From assembly GCA_903813345.2 (NCBI GenBank), contig CAIIXF020000005.1, forward strand, positions 7,569,375-7,633,374: a stretch of DNA of 64,000 bases. The letters run 5' to 3'. The stretch's first letter is position 1; every line of letters starts with the position of its first letter. The position numbers and the translations under genes are program-made. This document shows, piece by piece, positions 47,401-62,400 of this stretch. The DNA is from Owenia fusiformis (Eukaryota > Annelida > Polychaeta > Sabellida > Oweniidae). The notes below the pieces were generated by a model. The model had not been told where the DNA came from. It made no database searches and saw nothing but the letters and a program-made list of their open reading frames with translations.

Positions 47401-50400
47401 TTGATTACTGTATTTGATTTAAAAACAAGTATATCTTCATGCACATTGTAAATGGTGTTTCCGGTTTTTATCATGAAATGGTTTGATAATTGCAGCCATG
47501 GATGTCACAGATATTATGCGTAGTGAAAATGAAATTGATGATGACAAGCAGCATTTTATACCATTTTTGCCGTGAGTTTAATACTTTGCTTATAATGTAG
47601 TTTAGTTTTTAAATCGATAGCTATTTGTATACATCTCAAGGCGTATTGCCTTCATCATCTTCTCCAGTCATAGTCATGGGCATAGCGCCCGGTACGCTGG
47701 GTAGGCACAGGCGTACCAAACGGTTGCAAATCCTCTCCAAATACAACCAAATTCCAAAATTTTCCTGGGGGAGAACCCCCAAACCCCTTGAATGCTCGTT
47801 TTTTGATTCACTCAACTCTTGTTCCTGTGGTGGTGGCGTACTACTTAGAAAAATAGCGCTACGCCCATGATAGTTTAACAACGATAATTATTGCAATGAT
47901 CCAATTGTGCATGTGGCAATGTATTTTAGGTGTGGTGACAAGGAGTCTCTTGACTCTGCTATCAAGCGTGCACTTGGGGGTAAGGAGATTAACCATAAGA
48001 GTCAAGGACTCTGGGTTACATTAAGAAAACTACATGGCGACATTAAACAGGTAAATTTTATTTGGAAATAAATTCTTAAATTCAACTGAAACCAAAGTAA
48101 TCAAAGCGTTCCAGTAAAAATAAACAAAACCAATGTTGTAAGAATCATAGGTTTTGACATTTATTTGAGTCAGGTCTATACTGAATTAAGCGGAAGCATT
48201 AAGTGAAAAAATCATGTTGGTCAGCTCAGCTGGAACTGAGGCCTCTGTGTTAACTGCCTCTTCCATTTCTTTATATTGGTAACTCATTTAGTATGTTCTT
48301 TTCAGGTGCGAGAGGATTTCCCACATCTTTTAGGCAGTGCTACTACTATAGCCAGAAAAATGGGCTTCCCTGAAGTGATTCTTCCAAGTAAGATATCTCT
48401 TTAAAAAGAAAACATTTAAAGGTCTCATATCAAGTTTGAACCACTTTGGCGCATATTGTAGTCTTACATCTTACTTTGCATGGGGCCTTTAAGAATCGTA
48501 ATGGAAAGTGACTTTGAGCAATACTTCAATATGCAAAATCATTTTTTCATCAACAAAAGGAAAAAAAATCATACAGAACTATCCTTTTCTCAATTCATAT
48601 GACCATGGAACTTATAGTAAACAAGAATAGACTAGATGCAAGTAGAAATTATCTTGATTTTCAATAGATATTTAAAATTTAGTCAAAGTGATCATATTTG
48701 AAATCCATATTTGAAATTACATCAGAGATATGGTTTTAAATATATATTGTGACATCTAGGTCGGGTAGATTTCCCATAGACCCCCTGTTATGTTTTATTG
48801 ACATCATGCCAATAAGATGAAATACATGACAACAGTATCCATACATAAAAAACTTGAATTCTGATAGCAAAATGTTTGTTGCATAATGCAATGGAACAGT
48901 TCAGGTGAAAAAGGCATGACAAGAGAGGATTTAATTATGGGTTTATCATTGCAGGTGATGTACGGAATGATCTGTATGTAACAATAAATATTGGAGAGTT
49001 TATACGTGGTGCTAAAACTGCTGATAAGAATGTCCAAGTGACGATGACTGTCTGTAATGACGATGGTAAAGCATTACCAGTAAGAGGAACCATTTATTTG
49101 AAAGACTAAAATACAACATAGAGTTAAACCTAAAATATGACAATCTATATTTCATATGGTTTATAACTATAATTAGTCATCTCTTTAGAGAATGAGAACA
49201 TAATAAAAAATACACTTTCAACAAAGGTGTCAGAATGGTGAATTTAGCCCTAACTAAAATAGAATATTATCTTGATATGTTTAGAAAGTGATCTGTGTGG
49301 GAGGGGGCAGTGAGCTGTTAACTGAATATAGATCTGTTGTATATTACCATGAAGACAAACCTCGCTGGTATGAAACAGTCAAGGTTAGTATGTACATTAT
49401 TATTCTAATATAGTTGAATGACCAAATAATATCATAGTTATTATTTTCATTGTTATTCACTTATTAAAATAACATAAACATATTTACAAAACAATGATAT
49501 AGACACCCCATGTAAATGGCTTATCATAAATATCACATGTATTTTGAAATGCTTTGTAAAGATTTTTAGTTACCCTGAGGAATAAAAAGAACATCTTAAA
49601 AGTATCCTGATTAAACCATATAAGTTTTTTCTTCATTCTAGGTGTCAATAACAATAGAGGAATTCTACAAGTCCCACCTGAAGTTTACATTTAAACATAG
49701 ATCCTCATCAGACAGTAAGTACATGTGCACTTAAATCTCATTCCTCCAATCTATTTCCTATTATCCCAAGTTTTAGACTATTACTTAAGTCATTCATTGT
49801 AACAGGAAAGAACTATCCATCAGATCTATCTACTGTATTTAGAAAACGGTTCAAGTTCAGAAATTAGAGAAAAATGAAATGGTATTTTGCAAACAAATGA
49901 AGAGATTAAATCTGTTTAATTGAGAACAATTTAATTTCATGATCAGAATTTCTAATTTTGTTATTTTTGTTGCAGATAAAGACAAAGGTGAAAGACCATT
50001 TGAAATGGCATTTGTTCGTCTCATGCAAGACAATGGCACCACACTTAGTGATAGCATACATAACTTATTAGTCTACCAGGTAAATCAATTGAAGGTTTCT
50101 TATACAGTACTTAGCTTAGCATAAACAATGCTGTAACAAAAATCCCTCCAAAAATGTTCAGAAATTTACTCATTGAATGATTGGATTTTTGAATTAAATC
50201 TGTTTGCTCAAATTCATATCAATATCTAGTTTTTATTTATATGAATAAAAAGTGCATTGTTGATCAATAGGAATCTGCATAGATGGAGTTGAGGAAAACA
50301 CTTGAAATTGTACAGACATGTGAAAAAAATCATTGAAATTTATGGATGAATTTCAGATTGACTCTAAAAAAGCTGACACCACAAACATATACCTGAATCT

Positions 50401-53400
50401 TCCTGCCACAAAGGTTGACCTTGAAAGGTCAGGTCAACTAAAAGAGACCCCTTATAATAAAGTAAAGATCCATGCAGGACCTCTGTCAATCAACACTAAA
50501 GATAGTTTTAGTATATCAACTCTGGTTTGCTCAACTAAGCTCACGCATAATGGTAAGTTCATATTGTTGTAGATTGTCAAATGTCTAAATGCGCTGGAGT
50601 AGAAAGTTAGTACAACAGCGTGTACCGGATAAATCCCCTAATTTATAGCAAGTTTCTAAAAATGAAATGAAATGGCTGTAATACTATAAATGCCGATTTG
50701 TAAATCAAGTTCAGTTTAATCACTTAGACTTGGCATTTGGAGAAAACTTTTTCATCCAAGTGTAGAATACACTCGGGAGAATACAGTTTGCTATTCTATG
50801 TGTAAATTACGCAAAGACTATTTGCATTGCATATTTATTACTGTTCTAGTTGACTTGATGGGGTTGCTGAAATGGAGAGAAAAGACCGGGACGAGTGGAC
50901 TGAAGAACTATCTCCTTGCTCTGATGAAGGTGGACGGGGAAGAAGTAGTCAAGGTCAGTCTCTTTTGAAGGTCACTTTCCTTAAAAAGAAAGAAGATATT
51001 CTTGATCTCGGTGCCCTAAATTGGAGAATGGTTTGAGACAATCCTTTGATATTATCCAATCAGAATGCTGTGAATCAAAATCCAGTTAACCAAACAAAAT
51101 ATCAGAACACATCAGTACACAGATTTTTGGATTTCATTAATTTTTTGTCATTTAGATTCATCAGTATCAAAACTGCACACTTATTTCTCTTACTTAAAAC
51201 TTAATTACTGCCACTCAGGGTATTTTTTATGGACAGTTTGAATTTGAAAAAACATTGAAATTTTGATTCCATTTACCTCATGAATACATTTAGCAGTCTC
51301 ATATGAATCACTCAACTTTTTGCAGTTCCTCCAAGATGTCCTAGATGAGCAGTTCAGTATTCTTATGCAGAATTCGGAGAAAGACACCTATGACTATCTA
51401 GTGTTCGATGCTCTGGTGAGATACCTATCATATGTTCATCATTGGATGGCAATGATGTAAATGTGATGAGCCTAAAATGCTCCTTCATATTTGATACCTC
51501 ATGGCATATATGCCTACATAAGCCCAGTTAAAGACCATTTTTGAGTGTCAAGTTGGACTGTAATTACACTACCAGAAGTAGTGACATATTGTTGTTATGG
51601 TCTCATATTCTTTATGGATTGTGTTCAGTGGAGAGCGTTCAGAGTTCAACATCTGTAACAATTTGCAATAACTTACACGGTGGTAACATTTTGTCATGCT
51701 AATGCCTTGTTTTCATAAATTTTCCATATTCTATATTGAATTGTTATATTCTGCAGATCTTCATCATTGGTTTGATAGCTGAGCGGAAGTACCAACAATT
51801 CAGTGAAGTCCTTAATGTCTATATCAAAGAGAACTTTAGCGCCACACTTGCCTACAAGTAAGTTAAAGGGCACTATTTTCACAAAGGCCATCCTATGTTT
51901 AAGTGAATGAATATAATTAAGTTGATTGCATTGTTTTCTGATCATTTGTTCCATAATATGAGCCTTGACAGAGGAAAACCGGTGTTATCACAAAAATTAA
52001 AATTGTGTAACAGAGCCAAAAATGTGCCCAAGATTAAAAGGAAAATGTGCTAAATTCAAATCTGTCTTTTTGGTCTGTATCTGCAAAGAAAAATTGTTAA
52101 GATGTAAGCCATGGCTAATTTGAAAGATCTCTTTGTGCTTTTTAGACAAGAAAAATCAAGATATTGAAAAGATCTGTGATAAGATCCATTTTCCTGTGTA
52201 CCTGGCATATATATTGTTCAATTGATCAATGGCCTTTTTAATGATCTTAAGGTCTGTCCATAAATTGCATTAATCTCCGTGAGTTCAATTGTGTACATTA
52301 AAAGAAGTAGGTATTCAAGAATGATACCATCGATAATATAATATAAACCAGTTGATATTGAATCTTCCATAATGTAAGTACAGAGTAGTAAAGTAAAAGA
52401 CCTTGATGAGTCTACATGTATATAACATATATTAGCACCAATCAATGATTGTTTTCTTTATTCTTCACCAGAAAGCTGATGACTGTGCTGAAATCATACG
52501 TAGATAAAGTTCAAGACAGGAAGAATCATGATGTTCTGTATAAGTCCATGAAGGCTCTAGAATACATCTTCAAGTTCATTATTCGCTCCAGATCACTTTT
52601 TGCATCGTATGTACATGTTCACATGTTCTTCATGTATTATATTTAAATTTATATCTTTATTTCCATGTTACTTCATAGTTAGAACATTGATACGTTATAC
52701 ATGTATATCCCAAATTAAAAGAGAAATAAAAAATAATATTTCTAATTTATATTTGACAACTCAACGCCATAAAGATTGTAATAAATAGAGAATTAGGAAA
52801 AATAGTTGGACACAAATTCAATGATTTGTTCCTATTCTCCATTAGTGTATTGTGTGTGTCTTTATTTCATTGAGTGTATTCTCTTTCATTGAGTGTATTT
52901 CCATTTCAATGATTGTATTTCTGTAGATTGAGTAGCAACCAAGATCAGAAAGAGTTTGAGGCGTCTTTGGGTGAACTGTTTGAATCACTGACCAACATGA
53001 TGAAATTCAAAGCAGACAATACTCTTTTAGTCCAGGTAAATAAAATAATCAATGTGAAAGGTTTCTTTACATGTTGTGTTGTGATTTAAGAACCATGGTG
53101 AACTAAAAGCCTAAACTTGTTATTAACATGTTTTTGCAACTCGTTTTGCAACAATTTGTTGCCTTATTCGGGCTAATAAAAGCTAATAAAAAACAAATAA
53201 TTCTTAGAGTATTCTACATTTCCGATACCATACCACTAATAAATACGACTACAGTGTATATTAAACTCTACATTACAACAATCCAGTAAATCATGCCACC
53301 TATTAGTTATGTTGTGAAATCTTCTTTCAGTTTTGTTATGTAAACCTACATTGCTGCCTTCAAACATCATACGTATATCCAGCCACTATAACCTAGTTTC

Positions 53401-56400
53401 TTTTGTTTGCCAATAGGGGTCAGGATTGATCTGAAAGTTCGACTGAGGATTAAAGTGATTTATACTTTTTGTTTATAGGGGGCAGCACTGAAGTACCTTC
53501 CCTCGACATTGTCTGATCTCATGACTGTGTGTGACAAACGGGAATTGAGGTTAGAATTTTAATTCTCAATTGTATTTGTGAATGAAATGAAAAACTGATA
53601 ATCTAGTTGTACAGAGTGAGACAATGAAATTGACCCCTTTAACTAATTACTGCATTATAATATATTTACTACAATATTATTTACTATATTGGAAAGGCAA
53701 TTTAGTTTCAAACACCATGATATGTATTCAATACATATGGATTAATATGGACAAGAATACAGTTTGTGTAATACAATAGGGGTCATTTACTTTGAATGTG
53801 TATTTATGTTTAAATGAGTGTCTCTGAATCGGAATTTACGTTTCAATGAGTGTCATTGAATGAATATTTTTTTGGAATGAGTGTCTTTGAATGTATATTT
53901 TCTGTTTTTACGAGTTTCTCATAACAAGTGCTTATGTTTAAATAAGTGTATTTATGTTTAACTGAGTTGTTTTGTTTCAGCAATATGCTGGTGAGGTTCA
54001 TACAGACTGTCCCCGCTGATAGACTTACCAAGCAGAAAATGTTATGTTTGAATGATATTGTGCACAGTGACATCTTTCTAGACCCAGGTATAAGATATAA
54101 ATCTTATAAATCAAGTAACATCACAGAAGTTGCATCGTTGCAGGGAATCTATTCTCTTGTTAATCCTGCTGAGTCTCTAAGATCATATTAGTCATGTAGC
54201 AATGAATTCTTGAAACTCGGGAAGACAGTAATTTGTAGAGGTGTCACAGATACCCGATTTTGTTCCGATCCACGGAATTATGCCCTCGGAACGGAACACG
54301 GAACAAAAATTAAGAATTTCGGTTCGGTTCCGGAACAAGAACATTTTACCCTTTCACATTTTCTGGCCCTTGAATCGCCACAAAACAGCATTTTTCTTTC
54401 AATATTTTGTTTCAAAAGAGGTTCATTCCTCTTACTCCTTCTCTTTGAAGAGTTTTGAAGAGCTTTTTGCTACCAAATAGACCTAGATGATCAGATTATT
54501 TTAATCTAATACATGCAGTCACTCTGTTCCTAACCGTTCCAAATTATTCCGTTCTGAAGCAAAATGTTCCGAACCGAACCGTTCCGATTTTTTTTGTTCC
54601 GTGACATCTCTAGTAATTTGATAATGTTTGATGGAGGAATTAACCCCAGATATTGTGATATCTCAGATCATTTTTGCTTCAGTGTCTGAAACCATTTTTA
54701 CACTCAATGACGTCAATGCCTTGTTTTTCAAGATTGTCGGGATATTTTGCTGCCAGTGATGTGCGAGAACATAAAGCATCTACTTGAGAGAGGTTTTGAG
54801 TTGGATGTCTGCGTTGTTATCATGTCAGACATATTGGAGGTTTTACATGTGAAAGATGCAGTAAGTTGTTATTCAGTTTTTAAGTACCACTAGTATTTTT
54901 TATTTCAGAAAGTTTGGTCCAGTTAAATAAATGGACATTGATTACATTATGTTTCTGTTTCAATATATGCTTGGTAGTATTCTGATTGAACAATATTTTC
55001 AAACTTTGCATATAATCTTTAAAATACTCAATATATGTTATCCCATGCAAGACAATGTTATCCCATGCTAGGCAATGTTATCCCATGCCAGGCAATGTTA
55101 TCTATGGTAAGCAATGTTATTCCATGTTATGAATGTCATTTCATGTTAGGGAATGTTATTCCATGCCGGGTAATGTTATTCCATGTAAGTGAATGTTATT
55201 CCATGCCAGGTAATGTTATTCCATGTTAGGGAATATCATTCCATGCCAGGGAATGTTATTCCATGTTAAGGAATGTTATTGCATGCCAGGGAATGTTATT
55301 CCATGTTAGGGAATGTTATTCCATGCCAGGGAATGTTATTCCATGCCAGGGAATGTTATTCCATACCAGGGAATGTTATTCCATGCCAGGCAATGTTATC
55401 TATGGTAAGCAATGTTATTCCATGTTATGAATGTTATTTCATGTTAGGGAATGTTATTCCATGCCAGGTTTTTTATCCCATGCCAAGCAATGTTATTTCA
55501 TGCTAGGCAATATTATACCATGTTGGGGAATGTTATCCCATGCTTGGCAATGTTATTCCATGCCAGGCAATGTTATTCTATGCTAGGCAATGTTATCCCA
55601 TGCTTGGCCATGTTATCCCATACTAGGCAATTTTATTCTATGTAAGGGAATGTTATTCCAGGGCCCCACTGACAAAGATATAACAATGTTGGTGCTTGCT
55701 GTTATGAGAACAGTCATACAAACAGTCATACATATGAACAGGAATTCACCACTCATAGTAAGTGATTTTAATTGTGAATATCTTATTCCCCTCTTTATAG
55801 TTGCAGATCCCTTCCTTTTCAATATTAAACCACATTATTTGTATTATATCTGTATCAAAACAAGACACAAAAAAAAGTAAATAAGAGATCGTAAATTCAT
55901 AATTAGGAATTTTATTTTTTAGAACCTAAAGCGGTTTTTAATAATTATGAATACTACTTTGTTGATTGTATCGCAAGCGAAATATTCCGATATTCCCCTT
56001 AGTAAAATTAACTTACTTATCCCAACTTTGCCTATTGTTCCACATTTTATGGTTGGTTGTTTAATGTAAACTAGTTCCCCCATTTGGTTAAATATTGAAA
56101 TGTGAAATCTAAAGAGTTTTTTTAATTATTCTATATTTTTTACTCTGTAGGCCAAAAATTATTTTTAAAACATGCAGTTTATTACCATTCTGAGCATTTT
56201 TCCAGTTGGCAAATCTGAACCCCTCTCTGGATTTTTTTGAAAAGTGAACCCCTTGACAAAACCTTGCCAAGGGTCTGATCTGTCATTTATCTCAAAAACA
56301 ACTATTTCCAGGGCAACTATGTAGCAGTGACTATTGGTATGCTACGCCAGATGAAAGAAACACATTATTTGCAATATGTCAACAACTTCCCAACAAACCT

Positions 56401-59400
56401 TGACTTGTTAGACTTCCTTATGGAGATACTGATGGTGTTCCGGGATCTAGTGGATAAAAACTGCTACCCCTCTGACTGGAGCGATATGGTCATGATGGAA
56501 AATAGGTCAGTCAATATTTTATGTCACTACCATGAAGTTTTAATTTTCAAACATATTTTCTAATTCTGATAAATCATGGCTTTTCCTTGGAAATCTTAGG
56601 ATTGTGCGAATTTACCAACATTTTATTTGGATAAATAATCTGAAAATTTATCTTGATGATATTTGTCCGAGGAGTCATGAAGCCATTTCTGTCAGGAAAT
56701 TACACAGGGGATTTTATAGTTTACAACAGTGAACTCAAATATAGAATATTTCTTTTGTTAAGTCATACACGTCTGTGCAAAAACTTGTAAAATCCTTATC
56801 ATGGCTTATATGGATCAAGTATAGTCAAATGTTTTCTTTGATGGTTATAGTTAAATCAGCCATTTGGCTACAGATTGATGAATGAGTTTATTCTTTATTT
56901 TTCAATATTATTAACAGTGCTAATTATTATGCTTGGACTCTTGGACCTCTAAGGAAATAGGTATTGCAAGGAGTGTAAGATTGCGAGGAGAGTTGACTCA
57001 TTTTCCAATAAATTAACTTCAAAACATCTCATACATTTTCCCCCCTTCTGAAAACCTGATTTTTATTAAACTAACAGGATATGAATTATGAAGAACAATA
57101 GGGCCACGTTTATTACTCTAGTTAATTATATACAATTAATATACAATATGCAATTAATTAATAAACACTATGTTTTATTAGATTCTATAGGTATAATCTT
57201 CAAACATCTGTTGCACTAATTTTTTGCAGATGTTGTTTTTACTATACCAATATTTTCTATACTGCCGTTATATGAATAGTGAATACTTTGCGACTTAAAA
57301 TATTTTTAATAAGAAAGTTTTGCCTAGTTTAAGTAATTATAAGTTTTTAAGAGAAGAGTTTCCCTTGAAAATTCATAATAGTTTATATCAAAATTATACA
57401 GGGTGGACCAAAAAATGGGACACTCATACTTCATAAATTAATATTGATTTATTGATGAAAAAATGTCATATTATATACCAATGGATAGGGTAAGGTACAA
57501 ATGATGTCATTTTCGTTTAAAAATGGTTTTTCCAAAACTTGCAAAAACCAAGTTTTTTTCTCAATTTTATTTATTAAACATATGTTCAATATGTCCACCA
57601 TTTTTATCAACTGTAGCCTTCTATCTTGGCCTAAACTGGTCAATAGCATCATTGATATGCTGTTGAGACAATGAATTCATATTCTCAACAGTTCTGTCCT
57701 CAAGGGACTGAATAGATGTAAGGGTGCGCGCGCAGATTGACATGGGCACTGTGTTCATTTTGATACAAAATAAGTGATGGCTAATCCAGGTTTTATCGTA
57801 CATAAAATTTTTATATTCTATCATAGGGTTGTCTTTTTGCTGGTTTATAATCCTATTTCAAATTGTTATTAAAGATCAGTTTTCAATTTTTTTTAATTGG
57901 TTAATAATCAATTCTTTTCGATTCAGAGTCCCGTTTCTATTATTGTGGTTGCTGTAGGCTTCCAATGCCCCTTTGGAAGATTCGCTACTAGATCAGGCAT
58001 TGACCTAGATGTGCTTTCATCATCTTCAGTTTCATCATCCCCACTACTGTCAGACTCTATCATGAAAGTCTTTGGTCTCTCAAGTGGTCTGTAAGCTGAG
58101 AATGCTCTACTTTGACCACTTTCCAGCATCTTAACATTGTCATAGTTCTTGTAACGAGATCCCTGTCGATTTGTTGAATTTCGCACATTGTTTTCATCAT
58201 CGTGGCGGAATGAACTACATCTAGAGCCGAGGATTATTGCCTTAGGTGTCTGGGTTTTATTTTTGAGAGAGTGATACATGTTGTCTTTTATTGGTTTCAG
58301 AGGTTTAAGAGGTCTTCTTTTCCAGCTCTGAGCATTATTTTCTTCTTCAAGGATTTGTTTCTGGCGCTCCTTTCTTTGTTTTTCGATAAATAAGTCCAGG
58401 TTTGTGACTGTCGGGGCAATAACTGAGGCTGGAGCCTGAGGGGTAAGAAGCTTGGGAGGGGCTGGAGCTTGTCTTTTCTGCATGGAAGGTGGTTTTGGTG
58501 CCCGACGTTTCTTTCTTAACCCAGTATTGAGGCTAGTTACAGAGGAAACACGGTGCAAAGTGGGGCTCATCGTTACACTCAACATTGGCCTGGGTATCAT
58601 TGGTTTTGGTGCCTCTGATGTATTCGCTTGCTTCGAAGAATCCCTGAGTCGATTACTCAACAGATCACTTTTGGTGATAGAACTGTCAGATAACAATCTA
58701 TGCTTATATAAAGGCCATCCTGGGGGTTCACTTTTACTACTCCGTCCTGAGCTCCGCTCTACTGATAGCTTAGAGCCAATCAGGTGGATTTCTTCCTGAG
58801 ATACTGAATGTCTGATGTTATGTCTCAATAATGCCCCTGTCGTAATATTATTGATATTATGTCCATTTGTTGATGTGTTTGATTGTGCTGTATGTTGAGG
58901 ATGATGTGGCTCTACTAAAGGTGATTTAGATTCTTGATGTCCCCGGGGTTGCTTTGTTTGTTGTTTTGCTCTTTGTGTCGTATTGTGGTTGTAAAGTTGT
59001 CTGGATTCGGTTGCATGGTTTGTTATACGTGCCATATCATCTCTTGTTAGTCGAGGTAGGTTTGGAGGGGGGTAACCCGGAACGGACCTTGAGTCGGGGT
59101 TACAGAGAGACATTGTCGAATGAGCTCTGAGGGTGAAGTTAGATTTAAAGCCTGTTAGTTCAATTGTAGAATTCCTGTGTTCTTGATTAATGTCACTTGT
59201 CGCAAGTGAGTCGATTTTACGAAGGTATGTTTTCTTGGGAAGAAAACTCTGTCGATCTTTAACAGTAGATTTATCATTCCTCAAAAGTTTTTCTTGGATG
59301 TTGGATTCAACATGACGTTTAAACATGGCGGAATGAACCTCATTGTGGATTTGTTTTCTTGTACGCCCAGCAACTACTGCTTCTTCTAGTTTACGTGCCC

Positions 59401-62400
59401 ATTCATTAGCATCATATTTTGTCGCCTTTAGGTCCATCTTGGTGCCATCTTCCAAATGTATGGTCAAATACTTGTGTCGTTTTGCGAGAGGATTCGATAT
59501 ATGTCTTATCAAATGTAAATCTATTTTCAATTTGGGATCTAAACCATTCATAAAATCAGTCTCTTTATTGTAGGTCAATAAGCAAAATCGACTAAGCACA
59601 AAATGTCTCAATTTCCATTTCTTCCTCAACCAGCCTTGTTTAGTCTTCTCCCATAGGGTACCAGAGCGGATGATTTGAGAATCATCTTTTCCACGAATTA
59701 TCGACATTGACATATCTTCCGTTGATACATTGTTGTATTTTGCTAATGTCAAGTACTGGAAAAATAATCTCCCTTTGTCTATCGTATTATCAAATGCCTT
59801 TGTTAATCCTGACATTTTTGTTTGTCACAGATTTGGTATTTTTGCTCGTAGTTGTTCAAAGTTAGAATGTTCGATATTTTGCTGCAATATGCATACTCGG
59901 TAGAGAATTCAATGCCGTTAGCAAATGACTGACAATAGCCAATTAAGGCGAATGGTAATTTATGAATATTAATTAATGTCAGACGTATTTCATAATGATG
60001 AGTTGAGAGTCTTAATTAATTCTACAGACTGAGTTAATTTATACACCCTGGACAACTTAATTCAAAGTGAATGTATAATACAAGGTTTGTAATGACATTC
60101 CTGTGCTTTTGAAAACCTCAAACCTATGAAATCCAAGTAGATTGAATGTGATCAATTTAAAATGCAAATCAGTCACAATGCATAGAATAAGCAAAAGGCT
60201 CATAGCAATAAGGGTTGAAGTCCACTCACTGAACATTACTCATATCCAAGAAAGTGTCACGGGGGGAGGGAGGAACATAAAATAAGTTCTGCATATTTTT
60301 TGCAATTCATCCAATTCATCTATTTTTTATTTAATTTATTCATGTTCACTCATTAATTTTTTTTAGAATTTTTCACATTATTCTGCAAAATTATGCAGGA
60401 ATGAAGATCTAAATTGTTTTTAAAACTTGAGTGCCTCAAAATACTATTGTAACAAGGGTGCAATGTTATAAATCAACCACATGTGCAGTAACACATGTGT
60501 CTTATATTAATGATTTAAAGAATACAGCCCATTATTAAAAAAACTCTTAAAAGTTCTCAAAATTCTATTTTTCTTTACATTTTGAATATGCATTGTCAAC
60601 AATTCTTGCATTTCTGTTATTGATAGCGTCTGAGGATTGTGCATGTGCTCACCCATGCAAGCTATATGCACTCTTCTGAAAGAATTGCTGATTTGAATCC
60701 TGTCAACCTTCTAGTTTATTTATGGGTTGCACGTCATAAGACCAGGTGGCACTTGCTAGTTATTTTCATTGACCAGGTTTCGCCATATTTTTCCTCACAT
60801 TATATGGACATTATTATCTGTAGGGGAGTATGTCAAATGTTTAATTGAAATGTCATAGATATATGGATTAACATCGGACTACTACATGTATTTTGGACTC
60901 TTTCCCAATCTGTGGTTGCACGTTCCAACTTTGTGCCACTAATATGATTTAAACTGAACATCCAGTATATAAGCATAGAGACCCTCTACTATTTATGGGT
61001 CAATTTGGTGGTAAAAAGTTTGGTCACTTTAGAAAATTGATAAGTAAAAGCAGGCTAATTGGCTTGCTACTATAGTAACATAATATGGTGTTGGTGTTGA
61101 TCTATGATGACCACAGTAATTTTGGAAGGCGAAACTATACAGTGCATGCTCAAGAAAATTGATTATACTTTCTGTATTTCTTATCTGTGAATGGAAGTAA
61201 AAAGCCTCATCAATCAAACCACCTTTGTTTACTTTCTGTAAATCATGAAAATTGGTGGAAATGTTTGAAATTCTAATTATCGGAACTGATTTCACATGAT
61301 TATTTTAGTCCAACTCAAATTAAACGAGTCAGTATTGTCTGTAATATCTCCAAATAAACTGCTCCAGATATTGATCAATTGTCATGTGTTTTGGGTGACT
61401 ACCTCATGTGATTTCATTTACATATTGTGACATCATCAAATCAAATGGCATGACTAATAGATTTATTTATTTCAGTGTGATCCTGAAATCGTTGAGGTAT
61501 TTCTCCCACACAATACGGGACAAGTTCTCCACACCATTTGAATATCAGGTAATTAGATAGAAAATAGAAAAAACACAATCCAGCTATCAGTTAATCATTT
61601 GTTAAACAACAATGTTGTTCAGGAATCTATTTATGTCTCTGATGTCTTGCCTTTCTACTTCACCTTCCTGTGGACCTCAGATGTTTAAGGGGCTATGGGG
61701 TGTCACAAGGGATTGGATAGGGTTGGGTAGAGTGTGTTTGGGAAATATCATAATCATACTTTTTGTACGGTACTATGAAGCTTTGTAATCTGCTACCTGT
61801 ATTTTTTCCAGTTATGGAACAATTTTTTCCACTGTGCAATATCCTTCATGACGCAGAAACCTCTACAGCTGGAGCAGGTCTCCTCATCAAAGAGAGCCAA
61901 AATAGTCTCAGAGTAAGTATATTTGTCTTTGTGTAAGTAAAATAGTCTCAGAGTAATAAGATTAGCCTCAGTGTTATCAAAATGGTCTCAGAGTATTCTC
62001 AAAGTATTCTCAGAGTCAGTAAATTAGTTTCTGTGTTATGTTACCATTTTTGGTACTTTCCCATTTAAGCACTTGCGCATACACATTCTGCGTAAGCCCC
62101 TTTTGGACTGGTGTCTAATTTGTTAAGATCTTGTAATTTAAATGTGTATGTGTATTTGGGATTTTCTGAGTAAAGTCCTAATATCAAAAACAAAATTGAT
62201 TGCAGGTATAAAGATATGAGAAGAGAAACAGGCTTTGAAATCCGGTCAATGTGGTTCAACCTTGGACACAACAAAATTCAGTTTGTACCCAGCATGGTTG
62301 GCCCTCTCCTTGAGATGACTCTTCTCTCAGAAAATGGTATGTACTTTATATGTATTTTTAATATGTGTTTTTCATGCAAGAATTTAGTGTTTAAATTTTT

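Noticed and set aside
55035-55645. Plus-strand frames with [13 protein letters not shown] repeats
   Set aside because: Minisatellite translation before DOCK exon 27. Not a CRISPR array: units are contiguous without unique spacers and this is an animal genome.
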